Source: Usnea hakonensis | Taxonomy: Eukaryota > Ascomycota > Lecanoromycetes > Lecanorales > Parmeliaceae | Direction of reading: 5' to 3' | Assembly (NCBI GenBank): GCA_013423325.1 | Contig: BLJB01000040.1 | Location: 124,001 to 188,000 of the forward strand | Length of the DNA: 64,000 nt | Shown here: positions 10,901-22,189 of the stretch, piece by piece | Layout: each line of letters opens with the position of its first letter | Numbering within the stretch: the stretch's first letter is position 1 | Position numbers and translations under genes: made by a program | Notes under the pieces: model-generated | What the model saw: the letters and a program-made list of their open reading frames with translations, nothing else | Database searches by the model: none | Told to the model about the DNA's origin: nothing

Positions 10901-12258
10901 TTGACAGGGGTGGAGTCACCATTGCTTTCGGGCGTTGGGGCCTGCAGACCTTTGTCGTTCAAGTCATAAGCCATCGCCTGGGCTACAATGAAGCGATAGT
11001 ATCCCCTTGTGTCTGACGGCATGTAGGTGAATGTTTTATCTTCGTCCGCGGATGAGTCCGGGCTTTGGCTGCGGGAGCTCAGGTTGGTCATATCTACCGG
11101 CTGATCAACGACATAGGATGAACCGTCAGAATAATCCGAGGTCCTTCGGTCCGGATACTGGAGGTCAGACGCATCTGAACTATTGGCCCTGTGATTGAAT
11201 TGAGGGAGGCCTCCCGTCGTGCTCTTCGCCAATTCCGGATTTGACTGTATTATTGCCAACATCATCTGGGAAAGGTCATGGATTTCAGCCTTTTTCCATT
11301 GGTCGTAAGCTTCGTCAAGGTCGAAATCCTCGCTGCGTAGAGTCTTCCGAGAATCAAGGTTCAGGAACGTCTGATATGTCTTCAAGTCCTGTAACGCGGC
11401 TTTTTCGGTCCACACCGACCTATACTTGTTTATATCGGACTGCACCATGGTGTTCCTCAGACCGAATATTCTTGCAACCACTTGTACTAGCGGCATGTCT
11501 TTGACATCGTAGCTCAGGGGAATTTCCACTTCAATAGTTGTGCCTCCAGTAGTACCGTTCCTCGTCGGTGCTGCCGCTAGATCCTGATCGTGTGCCAGTA
11601 ATTTGCTTTCCAACGTGGCCAGTCGACTCGTAAGGTCAGGTCGATCTCTGACCCAGTCATGATCTTTCAGCACAAGGCTTACAAGACGGACAAATAGAGC
11701 GAGGTGCCGATCAACCATCAGTTTCCAAGCATCATCTCCTTGTTGCTTCCCCTTCGATAGCTCTTTTGTAGCATTGGAGAAGAAAATGAGCACAAGGTCC
11801 TCCATTCGTCGATCCTTTTCCATACGCTTCTTGAAGCTTGGCTCAGAGAAGGCATTGAAAAAGGCGGCAAAAGTCCTCTTGACAGCAGCATCATTGTATT
11901 CCGGTCTCTTCTCCTTTCCCATCAGGACACCGGCCAGGCGCCTGTCGAGCTCTGCCATGAAACCATGAGGAAATTTGGTGCTCTTGGAGTCTCGCACCAG
12001 ACTAAAATCCTTCATCAAATCATTTATAGAGGTTGAGGAACGCTGCACCGGCGCTTGGGGTGCCGGCACATACTGACTTCGCCGAGCTCGAGGTTGTAGG
12101 AGGTATGCAAGGTAGGCTACTCGTAGAGCGTAGAGATAGGCATCGTTGTGGCTGATGGCTCGCTTGTTGGAGTATGAGTCAGTACGAATGGGGTGCCCAT
12201 TCTGCAAATTGTCGAAACGCTTGTTTATTCCTCGAGACTGTGTAGAAGATGTAGACAT
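7945..12258 (-). CDS. ync13: Munc13/UNC-13-like protein (Ync13 type) with MUN and C2 domains
   Basis: Five exons read on the minus strand: 12258-10289, 10236-10051, 9995-9530, 9478-8894 and 8847-7945 (1369 aa). The introns are 46-55 nt and all junction phases agree. The family primes SNARE-dependent vesicle fusion; the fission yeast member acts in exocytosis/endocytosis balance and septum integrity. The first ~880 residues are the alpha-helical MUN/MHD1 part. A C2 domain follows at about 915-1050, with the calcium-loop-like GGYSDPYVVLG and a downstream WDWDAMGDHD. The last ~300 residues form the MHD2 part and end in a Lys/Arg/Ala-rich helix. The C2 thus sits between MHD1 and MHD2, as in Munc13 relatives. 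The initiator is the first ATG of the long first exon; open sequence to about 12454 is in another frame and is treated as leader. Confidence 0.88.
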
Positions 12259-13631
12259 CGAGGGCTCTCAAGGGCTCCGTCGACGATGTCTGGGATGCTG
12301 TTGACCAAACTGCCGGGTTTGGTATGAGCTCAACATAGGTTCTTAGCAAGGATGAATGTATAGAAGTGGGTTCGTTAATGTGGACCTTTAAAAAGGTTGC
12401 AAGACTTTTGAGATAGTCGTTAAGCGTCAAAAACATGGCTTGTGTGAGGGCCAATGACGCCCTGGCAAGCTTTGCCCCTCGGTTTCAGAATCAGGCTCAA
12501 TTTTGGCGACGCGCTAAAGGGGCCGCCGGGGCTAAGAAAGTAAAGTAACTTCTATCCAACGTTTCTCGTGTTTCTCAGTCTCACGGACTCACATATGTTG
12601 AATTGAAAGGTTTTGGTTGCGGCTCTTTCTCCTCGAAATTTCTCTTAGAGCTTGTTGAAGGCTCAAAACCTAGAATGTCAGAGAAAACGCTACAACGACG
12701 GTGACACGCGAGCACTTTCGCCAGATCTGGAAGATACATGAGAGTGGGACTGGCTTTGATGGGTTGAGAATCTGCTAGTTGGACTCTATCTTGTGATATT
12801 GATGCTATCCTAGCCCTATGGTTACCACATGTTTAGCTCAAAATTGTACTAATGGATTGTCAAATCTTGGGGAATCGACGAAGCTGAGCCCGAAGTTTGT
12901 ATAAAGGAACCACTGCCAGAGGTTTTTTAAGTAAAGTAGGGTCCGAGCCTTGTCTACACAGATAAAAGGCTCAGAGGGTACGAGAATTTAGCAATAGTCG
13001 TGCCTGGAAGCAATTCCATTTTCTCTAAAAGCACAACCGACTCAAATCTCTCTACATATTTTGTGGGCTCGGGTTCTTGAAATGCTTCGCCATGTCGAAT
13101 TCAATCTTTGGGTAAAAATACTTCACGTGTGAATAGAAAGGATGACAGTGCGGAGAGTAATGCTCCCAAGCAGATTCAGTCGGCCACCATCATCCCAAGA
13201 TCTGAAGAGTCTCTGAACAAGAGCCATAAAGACTTAACTTCTGTCGGATTGTTCGCACCGCTGAAGACACATTTGAGATTGCCTCTACGCAACAATGCTA
13301 GCCTCGATCCTACGGTATAATTCTGGCTTGTGGTTAGGTTAGCTAGCACAAGCACGAAGCCGTAGGTCCAATGACTGTGAGTTGTGTGCTGTCACAGCCG
13401 GGGCCTTTGGCTGTTGGTTGTGAGGTCATCATACTGGGCCTGCAATCACTGCACTGCCATGTTACGCTCAAGCAGGCCAGACTATTCAATATAAACAAGA
13501 CTTCTCTGCCCCTTCCATTGCCTTCTCTTTTTTCCGTCAAGGACAATATTTTCCAGCAACCAAAGCCATCTCTTTCATAGCCCCAAAAGCCCCAGAAGTT
13601 GGTCATTCCGCAGCTTTCCTCTAGAGTGAAA
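12259..13631. other. Intergenic region, left end of the gene-poor segment
   Basis: This 1.37 kb lies upstream of the Munc13-like gene and upstream of the small gene at 13632. A roughly 70-codon open stretch at 13108-13320 has no ATG and no recognisable relative. The last 150 nt before 13632 are CT-rich, with an AT-rich CAATATAAAC element at about 13487, consistent with a promoter and leader for the small gene. Confidence 0.5.
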
Positions 13632-13861
13632 ATGATGTACGACACCATCGATTCCTATCGTCTCAACCAAGCAATCGTTGAGGGTTACTTGAGAAGCAAA
13701 TTTGGCAACTACAAGTTCTATGTAGAGGTAAGGTTTTTCCGTTGTACGTCCTATTGTGGATAGTTGACGGCGAGGTGTAGCACGTCAACGACACCTATAG
13801 GTTCTGGATTTCAAGACCCTTATCGGAAGTGAGGCTGCCCAGATCGTCAGGCAGCCTGTAG
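13632..13861 (+). CDS. Small two-exon gene, 58-aa protein of unknown function
   Basis: The exons are 13632-13727 (32 codons) and 13781-13861. The 53-nt intron has GTAAGG and TAG borders and is phase 0. The two exon peptides join smoothly: SYRLNQAIVEGYLRSKFGNY and KFYVE, then HVNDTYRFWISRPLSE. The result reads as a compact amphipathic helix followed by beta strands with aromatic residues (Y-F-Y-V, Y-R-F-W-I). I recall short fungal proteins with a similar helix-plus-strands pattern but cannot name a family. A CT-rich stretch and an AT-rich box precede the ATG. Both exons are too short to stand out singly; the support is clean splice borders, matched phase and protein-like composition. Function cannot be inferred. 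Confidence 0.55.
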
Positions 13862-14749
13862 GCTGACAGGATGACAGTCTGAAAAACAGGAAATCCTAGC
13901 GCTGCGCATACCAAACTACTGATGTATCTTGTGGGTGAGGCAACCGGGCGTAAAATGCAGGAGGCATGCAGCCGTCACATTTCATCGCCAATGGCAGTGC
14001 AGTCCGAGAAAATCGTTCTTACTCGCAGTCCGACCAAAGCCGTTGCGCTGCGTTTGTTTCATGCATGTCGGGCGTCCTATTGCGCATTTGGCGGGGCTAT
14101 ATTGTAAGCGGAGATATCGGATTAGCTGGCGATAAGAATGGTATTTTTGTAACAAATTGTTCCCAAACCCTCGTTTGGAATTGTATCCTATGAGTATACA
14201 AAAGGGGATTAAAACACTGTACTGCGTTATGACTTAGGGCAGTGCCCACAATGTTCCTTCGAAGGCATTGCTCTGGATCAGTACTTTCTCGATCTCAAGG
14301 GACCTCCCGTTTCATTGTCAAATTATAGCCTAAGTCTGAAAATCGTCATTTTGCAGTGTATTTTATATGGGATGGTATCTTACATCAATGAGGTATCTAT
14401 ATCGTTAATTGATCCTGTAATCTTCTCGTCATTCTCATCTATTTGCTAAATCTTCTCTGTCATCAATGTCGAGAAGACCTCGCTTTCGTTAGCTTTGAAG
14501 TAGATGACAGGCACGCAAGCCTTGATGCACCATCCGCTGGGCTTATGCCCTTGGCTCATCCCTCCAGAACAGTGCCTTGGAGTAGGCATTAGTGATTTTT
14601 AAACCGGACGTTCTTGAAGACGCATGCCTATACTTCGACCTTCACCCCTAGCAGCGCCGTTCTTCTAGGCCGAGACTGAGGCGGAGCCTCGACTTCGAAG
14701 ATAAAGAGCTTGAGGTGCCTTCAATATTGCGTCTTCAGACCAAACTGCA
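13862..14749. other. Intergenic region, no gene seen
   Basis: The 888 nt between the small gene and the CorA-like gene hold only short open frames in all six frames, with no family resemblance. It presumably includes the promoter of the CorA-like gene. Confidence 0.5.
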
Positions 14750-16786
14750 ATGGAGCTACTGGCCTTTTCGTGCGACGACTCTGGTTCTTATCCCCAGAAC
14801 CTGATAAAATCGAATGTGTATGAATATACCCGGACCACATACTACGAGCGGCTGAGTGAGCGCGAAAAAAGCCTCTTTCAGAACGACGCTGAGGCAGCCT
14901 TGGATTTTTGGGAATATGATGCACATGGTAATGGTGCGTCAGCAAACCTCAGGGTGAATATACGAACCCTGATAATGGCTCCTAACCCTTCAGCTCCAGC
15001 ATTCTGGCCTTTCCGTGCAGGCTATCTGCACGAGTTGAGAAAGCACCTCCGGGTTGGATCTCGAATCGAACGCGAGGATCCGTGGTGCCGATTTATGTAC
15101 GTGGAATCCTGATCAATATTGGCAGTATGAAAAAGCTCAAGTACTTGCAACGATCAGATTTGTGCACGCACCACATTCACGGGCTAGCTTGAAAGTATCT
15201 CGGCAAATGCTCACTCTGGTGCTCAGTTATCACCAAGTCCTACCATCGTTTTTAGACTTTTTATTCCCTTTTGGTAATCAGCAATATACCCAAGATCTTC
15301 ACTTTAGTGGATTCAAATGCGAAGATCGGACTTCGGACTCTGACTGTGGGTTGAGAATACCTGAACTCGGATGGTCCGGAAGAGACTTTCAGTTTTGTTA
15401 CAATCTGAAATCGGTAGAGCCATCGAAAGGCCAACCTGAATGGCCATGGTCCATTCGTCAGCTAGCTTTGTATCACTCATTCGACGTGGAGACCGGCCGG
15501 AGCAATTGGATACTTATAAAGGGAGACCAGCTACTCAAGGAGCGAATCGAGTTAGCTACTGGTCCTCGAGGTCTCCCGGAAATTTCGCACTTTGGCACAG
15601 TCGACCGTGCGTTTGCGTCAACTCTCGCTACACATATAATTGTATGCGATTGGTCTGCAGAAAACTGGCGTTGGTACATTAACTTCCTCGAGGAAGCGCT
15701 TCAGACCACGACCCGTCCAGCGTTATCGGCGATGGTCGATCCGTTACCCAGCTCGATGGCTGACGCAAATTTATCTATTCTGAGAGAGTGCGCAGGCCCC
15801 AGCATTGGGGTCACCAACTTTCATCCAGTCTCAAGGAGACAATCTGAACATGCGCACCATTCAGAAGACCGGCCAATTTCAATATGTAATACACTGTTGG
15901 ACTCCAATCTAGCGGCCCCCGAGTTCGATTACCATGCTATTCCTCAAAATGTCACAGTTCGCCCTCAAGACTTCGCTTTTTGTGATCTGCAGAGAATACA
16001 GTTCATTCAGGAAAAGGCCAACGAGTCTTTGTTGGTACTCAAACTCAACGCTGATGTCCTTACCGAGCTAAGACTGCATTACCGCCCCATTTGTGGGTCT
16101 GATGGATGGCTGCGTGAGCTGACATTCAAATGTAAAAGGGAAGTCTCTCAATTCGAGAAGCGTGTCATAGCTATCGAGAGTGATCTTCGAATGCAACAGT
16201 CAAGGACTGAAACGCTACTGCGCCTGCTCGCTGATAGGAAGAGCTTGGTATGTCATGTTATGTTCGATGTCATATGTATCCTAGCTGATGTCGAATAGCT
16301 ATATGGTATACTGGAATATAGAAATATGGAAGCTAGCAAAACGCTCGCTCAAAGAGCCAATCAAAATATGGAAGCTAGTAAAGAAATTGCAAGCAAAGCC
16401 CATGAATCTACATGTAATATGGAAGCTATTACGCGTGAAATGCATTTAATTGCAGAGAAAACAAAACAGGAAACAGTTTCGATGAGAATTATTACTCTAG
16501 TCACCTTGTTTTTCCTTCCAGGTACCTTCATTTCGGTAAGGCATTCGACAACTCCGTTAGCTTTTCGCTAACAGCCATGCAGACCCTTATGAGCACAGAC
16601 ATTTTTAGACCCACAGATAAAGGACGATTCAGCGAGGATGTGCAGTTAGGAGCTCTGAAACTGTACATTGCAATTAGCTTACCGCTTGTATTTATCACGC
16701 TATTGGCATGGTATGGTGTCTATTGGTGGGAAACCCGTAAGGAAAGGCTACATCTGGAGAATATCTCACCCAAGCCTCGTCCATAG
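14750..16786 (+). CDS. CorA-like two-transmembrane protein (fungal accessory family)
   Basis: Four exons: 14750-15096, 15158-16247, 16299-16535 and 16583-16786 (625 aa). The introns are 61, 51 and 47 nt; joining the first two exons restores CRFIFVHAPHSR, a conserved stretch in this family. The long N-terminal soluble part contains SYHQVLPSFLDFLFPFG and WSIRQLALYHSFDVETGRS, both typical of fungal proteins annotated as CorA-like Mg2+ transporters. A coiled-coil region (about 480-540) repeats MEASK/MEAIT. Two membrane helices follow: MRIITLVTLFFLPGTFIS (541-558) and a second at about 582-608 ending in WYGVYWW. The GMN selectivity signature of true CorA channels is not seen after the first helix, so Mg2+ transport is not supported. 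Function is unknown; membrane-pore or signalling roles are only conjecture. Confidence 0.85.
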
Positions 16787-17395
16787 CGCCGAAAGAAGTT
16801 AGATTTCTTTCATGATCGACCAACCAGAAAGGCCTTAGTTTGTTGGATGACTCTGAAGCTTTGAAATACATATCATACGAGGTGTAGCTCTGATCAGATT
16901 TGTTCCGATCCACCTAATGAAAGCCTGGCGAGCTCTGGGGCAGGGAAAAAGTTTAATAAATTTGAAAAATAATGGAAGGATTCGTTAGTGTCACTTCCCA
17001 ATATCAAAGTACTCCAATAGGCCATAACGTAGGGCGCAGCGTTAGGAACGGACCATACAGGACGTGTAAGACCTACCAGAAGTAAGTATACTTTATCGAA
17101 GCACATGAATGGTGAATGTGGCAGTGTTCAGGGAGAGTAGCGTGTTTAGCTCGTTCTCGTCGGCACGCTGCCTGGCGGGCTGGTCAGAGTATAGGTAGTA
17201 GATAAGTAGAGGGGTAGCTACTTAATCGCACCCTGCGCTACTCCACCATCAACATCAATAAATTATCACATGAATCCAAAGAACAAAACATAACATATCA
17301 CCATGGACAATAAGCATGCTCATCTTTGCAAACTATGCCGGAGCAAGCGTACCTGATCTCAGCTGAGTCACCTCAAAGTCACGACAGCCTATAAG
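16787..17395. other. Intergenic region with a short upstream ORF
   Basis: These 609 nt lie between the CorA-like gene and the kinase-vWA gene on the same strand. A 17-codon ATG frame (17303-17356, containing CKLC) ends 39 nt before the kinase ATG. If transcribed in the leader, it would be an upstream ORF. Confidence 0.4.
17303..17356 (+). promoter_or_regulatory. Possible upstream ORF in the leader of the kinase-vWA gene
   Basis: ATG at 17303 in good context (ACCATGG) opens a 17-codon frame ending in TGA at 17354-17356, just before the main ATG at 17396. If included in the mRNA, it would reduce initiation at the main start. The transcript start is unknown. Confidence 0.35.
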
Positions 17396-20300
17396 ATGGA
17401 CGAGCAGCAGCCAGACAACCACCCAGACCTTCAGGATCTTCTCACATGGGCCGAAGGCGTGCGGCAGCCGGGTATCGGAGGAAATGGGCTCGAAATCGGT
17501 CGGTCCTTCATGCCGGATCCAGACATCGAGGCCTACTTTAAGACCGTTCGACCAATACAGAAACTTCTGGCGGCTTTGTTTCCCTTTGTGGCCCCCCAAA
17601 TGGACCCTGAAACCATCAGGAAAAAGTACATCAAGGTCTTCCTCATACTTCTATTTACCAGCAATGGACGTTTCATCGCATCATTTCTCCGTCATGACAA
17701 CTTGAGCGACCAGTACCTGCCATTCAAGTCGCGACCGAACCACTTTCCACCCTCGACCGCAGACCCAGACTTCTTCACATCGTTTTACCGTCGCCAGTGG
17801 GAATTCTGCGCCCGGACATTTGAGTACGCAATACACCAGCAACTCGATGAAGATTTGATACTGCCAATTATATATAAAAAGAAGCTCGGAGGAGGCGGAA
17901 GCGCAGTTGTTCACCAAATCAAATTGCACCCGGCGTATGACAAGCTGAGTCGTCAGGGTCATGCTCGAGAGGTGAGAAAGAGTTCAGAGTGCCCCATCTT
18001 TGACGTAGCTCATCCCGAGCAGAGTTCGACAGACCAGAACGCTCACACCTTCGTGTTGAAGACATACAACACTCCCGACGCAGAGCGCTATTATAACAAC
18101 GAAGTTAAGGGTTTCCTTGATCTTAGTAATGGCGGAGCACACAACGCTAGTATCGTTGGCTTCCACGGGAGCTTTGTCTGGAATGGAACATACAACGTGC
18201 TGTTGGAATATGCAGACAGGGGAACGCTGGCACAATTCTTCGACGCTGTTCAACCCCCTTCGAGCGGTGAAGACCTACTTAAGCTTTGGCGCGAAATTTT
18301 CAGGCTTTTGGGAGCTCTAGCTGCCATACATAGTGTACAGCCCAGCGACTCGTCAGCGTCATCTGACTCATCCATACTCCAAGGGTACTCAAGCTCCCCG
18401 ACATCGGAAAAAGATCTTGCTTACGTTTTCAGGTGGCATCAAGACATCAAACCTTCAAATATCCTCGTGAAGAGTAAGAAGGGAGGATCGTCTTATGACT
18501 GTGAATTCAAACTCGCCGACCTTGGATTGAGCCACTTCAAAAGACATGTACCAACACAAAGAGAAGCGATCGATAGAGACACTTACGGTACTCGCGCCTA
18601 CGGTAAGTTTCAAGCAAACAATCGGCTTCACTGTGGCTGATGGTAACTCAGGTGCACCAGAGTGCTACAGAGCTGACAATGAGATCGAGCAACTTGCTTT
18701 ACTAGTAAAGCAGGGCGTAGACATCTGGAGTTTAGGCTGCATTTTTAGTGAGATAGCAGTCTGGGTTGTCCACGGAAAGAACGGGTTGTCAGAATACCGT
18801 CGGCGGCGTGGAATGGAGACCGCTCAAATCCACGATTTCAGAGACGGTGACTGTTTTCACAACGGGGAGCATGTGCTTGCTACTGTGACAGACTTACACA
18901 GAACTCTCGCCCGTGACAAACGACTTTGTGACCACGTCACCGGCGCAACGGTGGAGATGGTGACCAAAGAGATGTTAATTGAGCCTGACTCTCGCACACC
19001 TGCAAAGTCCCTGAATTACAGGATCAAGGGGATTCTGCGAGACGCAGAAATTCAGTTGGGAAGATCTGCGTCATATGCGGATACTGGCAGCGTCTGCGGG
19101 ACTGACGCCCAATCACCACCTCGAACGCCTCCTGAGCCACCACCTAATCAAATTCGGTCTCGTTCCAGCAAGTCCCATGGCCAACGTCTACCTTCACATA
19201 CATATGGTGGCAGTCCAGCGAGCACATCGTATTATGTGAACGGGGCTCATCACCTAGAGCCCGTGGACTACTTCTCCAGCAACGGCCTATCCCAGCAGAC
19301 GCAATATAGCGATCGGCCGATCCAGCGATCAAGTACAGGCTCGGCCACTTTCCCAAGCTTTGCGCAATGCGACAGCCCAAGTCAAATTCCGGAGACCCAT
19401 CTGGATCGCAGTTTTTCTGGACTTGATCTCTCTCAAGACAGCCCTTCTGGTCCCTCAAGGCATGAATCACCGCATACACAGCGCACGCGACGCTGGACTC
19501 CGTCTAATCCGTTCTCGGGGACTGATACTAGGAATGATAGGTCTTCTCAGGACACACAAGAGAATTACAACGACAGTCAGCGAAGTTCACTTACAGCTGC
19601 ACGAGGTGGTCCGTCAAGAAGCAGCACTTCAACATTAGTTCAAGGCTCACATAACAGCTCACGAGCTGGCCCACATCGTTCCAATGTTGGTCCAGGAACG
19701 CGGTCTCCCAGACTCGAAGCATACGTCCCTCTTCCTGAGGAGAGTCAACAAAGGCGACGACCTCCTTTTCTATCTCTGTCAGTGGCCCAACACTGGAAGG
19801 GTGACAGAAAGCAGCATAAGCCTGCCAGGCTGCCTGATCAAGATCTACTAGCCGATTTGAGCGGAAGGGATCACGTAAGTCAGCGTTGCGTCCAGTGTTC
19901 TCCAACTTACGTCTCTGCCAGGTATTTTTGATTGACAACACTGTCTCCATGCGGCCTCATCGAAAAGATGTGTTTGATCTGTTTGGCTTGCTTGGATATA
20001 TGGTCAAGGGAACAGACCCTGATGGTATCGAACTACGCTTCACGATGTCGCGCGATAGAGGCGCCAGAGCAAAAGACACCGGCCCGCTTTTACGGACTTT
20101 AGATACGGCACCATTCTCGGGCGAATCCAACATCAGGACACAGTTGGGGGAGATTCTTCAAGATTATCACGCAAAGTTGAGAAACCAGAAACAAACGCGT
20201 TGGCTATTTAGCAGAGCATCTTCACCACGGCCGATTCGACGCCAAAACATATATATCTTTACTGATGGCGTTTGGCAGCCAGGTTGTGACCCAACCGATT

Positions 20301-20671
20301 TGATCAGGAAACTGGTGAACGGGCTGGAGAGCTATTCAATGGAGAGAGAACAGTTTGGAATCCAATTCATCCGTTTCGGCGATAATGCTGAGGGCATCAA
20401 TCGCCTCAACCAATTGGATTCCGGCTTGGGACTATCAATGTACCTACCATGTCTCTCAGCATTCGAGACGCGGCGCTAACGGCGGTCCAGGGACATTGTC
20501 GATACTGAGCCTTGGAATGGAAACATCTGGAAGATGCTTCTCGGCCCAATCAACCCCTGGTTCGATGATGATGTCAACGCCAACAGCGTTGCGCTGGCTT
20601 CCCCTTCCGCTGATACGTCTCCTGAAGCGAACGCTTTTCATCACCTCAGGAGGGGATCTACGCAGGTGTAG
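17396..20671 (+). CDS. Protein kinase-von Willebrand A domain fusion protein
   Basis: Four exons: 17396-18602, 18652-19874, 19922-20439 and 20491-20671 (1042 aa). The introns are 47-51 nt with consistent phases. The third intron joins GLSM to DIVDTEP, a conserved run in this fungal family. The kinase domain spans about 155-470: glycine-rich loop LGGGGSAVV, presumed ATP lysine in FVLKTY, catalytic loop HQDIKPSNIL (about 347; Q replaces the usual R of HRD), DLGLSHF in place of DFG, APE after the first intron, and DIWSLGCIFSE. A Ser/Pro/Arg-rich low-complexity linker runs to about 800. The vWA domain (about 811-985) begins VFLIDNTVSM, a MIDAS-like DxTxS. The HRD-to-HQD and DFG-to-DLG changes are common in this family and do not prove inactivity. 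Partners and substrates are unknown. Confidence 0.85.
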
Positions 20672-22189
20672 TGCATATTCAACCAACTTATTAGCCCTTC
20701 GCTCCGCCAACTAGTCTTTGAGTCGGACTCACAATTATCTATTTCGAGCAGCACTTGTTTCCGGACGCGCTTCAGCACTCCGTGACACCAAAAGCCTGTT
20801 ATGCGAAAATCATAAGGTATAGATAAAAGTATTCCGACTTTGGGTAGATTGGCCACATGGCTTTACATAGATATTCTTGGGCGATTTTGTGATACCCCAT
20901 TTGTTAGTACAATTGGATTTTGGATGCTTTTAGTTGGTCTTCATGATTTTCTTCCTCGTGCCATGGGCGAACGTTTTTCATTCTCACAAACGTTTTTCTT
21001 TCTCAGAAATAGGAGAATATATCAACAGAGACCTATGGATCGACATAACGCTGATGTTGGTTGCAATCGAGAACGAAAAGTGGTAGATCCCTCAACTGTC
21101 TTGCTCTGAAATCACTCTGTGCTCATGCACGCTCTCGCATCACATGTGATGCAAAGCCGCTGAGCTTTTCAGACAGCGGCTCTCGCGGTCAAGCCTTCCG
21201 TCCAAGCTTCCGGTCCCTTCCTGCACGATTTCCTCTTCTAGACAAGCTTGGTTGGCCTGGGGCTTGAAAGGGTCAGAACTCAGAACGTCAAAGTCCTGCG
21301 GTAAGGATCCCTGCTCCGCACTGATGCCCGTTTTTGTCTGCCCCTATACGGACGTTGCTAGCCCTGGGACTAGGGTCGTGCTAATTGCCACAACAACCAA
21401 GGCCAATCGGCGGATTATCCCATCATCATACTTTCGCGCCGCTGTGAAATCTTATGACAAGCTTTATAGCGCTTACCTTGCACACAATCCCACCTGTGAC
21501 AGACAAGAGTGACAAGCTACGTACGTACTCTACTCCCCTCTTAAGATATGGTACCTGGGTAGTCATTTCACAAAACCCTCGTCTCTCTCTCCGTTCCCTA
21601 TTCACCCCTTCCCACCTCCCCTTCCCTTCATCCTTTCCCTTCATCCTGCTCCCCCCCCACCCCCCCCACCCCTTCCCTTTGCCCCTCTTTCACATCCCGC
21701 TCCCCTCCCCTCCCACCTTCTCTCTCCTCAATATCCAACCCCTACCCAACCCTTCCCTTCTCACCTTCCTTTCCCATCATCCTGCTCTCCCCTCCTCCCC
21801 TCTTCCCCCTCCTCCCAAACCTTCTCATCCCACCCTATCCAACCGCAACCTCCTTCCGCACGGATCACCTCTCCGGCGAGCTACGCTTTGTGGTATTAGT
21901 GGTTAAGAGATGGAATTTTGGAGATTGGTGCAGTTGGTGGGGGGGGAAAGGGTTGTTGTTGGGATTTGGATGGGGATTTGGGAGGGGGATGTAAGGGAAA
22001 GGAAGGAGGCGGGAGCAGGAAGAAAGGAAGGGGGTCCTTGTAGTGTACATGTACAGTAACAGGTCACTGGCGTTGCTCCAGTATTCCCTCTTTCTCCCTT
22101 GCAGGAATGTAATCTATGACTCTAAATACAGAACGATAACCATAAAATTCCACAATCGCCCCAGGACAACGGGCTGCTCCTCATTCCGA
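20672..22189. other. Convergent intergenic region with a long pyrimidine tract
   Basis: These 1.5 kb lie between the kinase-vWA gene (+) and the alcohol dehydrogenase gene (-). No gene is recognised. From about 21575 to 21845 the + strand is almost all C and T, followed by a G-rich, purine-rich stretch (about 21930-22035). Open frames through it are low-complexity Pro/Leu/Ser/His translations and are not taken as genes. Confidence 0.55.

Noticed and set aside
13108..13320. 70-codon open stretch (KDDSAESNAPKQIQSAT)
   Set aside because: It begins at TTG, has an upstream in-frame stop and no ATG, and no splice site restored a start.
21454..21906. 150-codon Pro/Leu/Ser/His-rich open frame
   Set aside because: It is the translation of a pyrimidine tract; composition is fully explained by strand bias.
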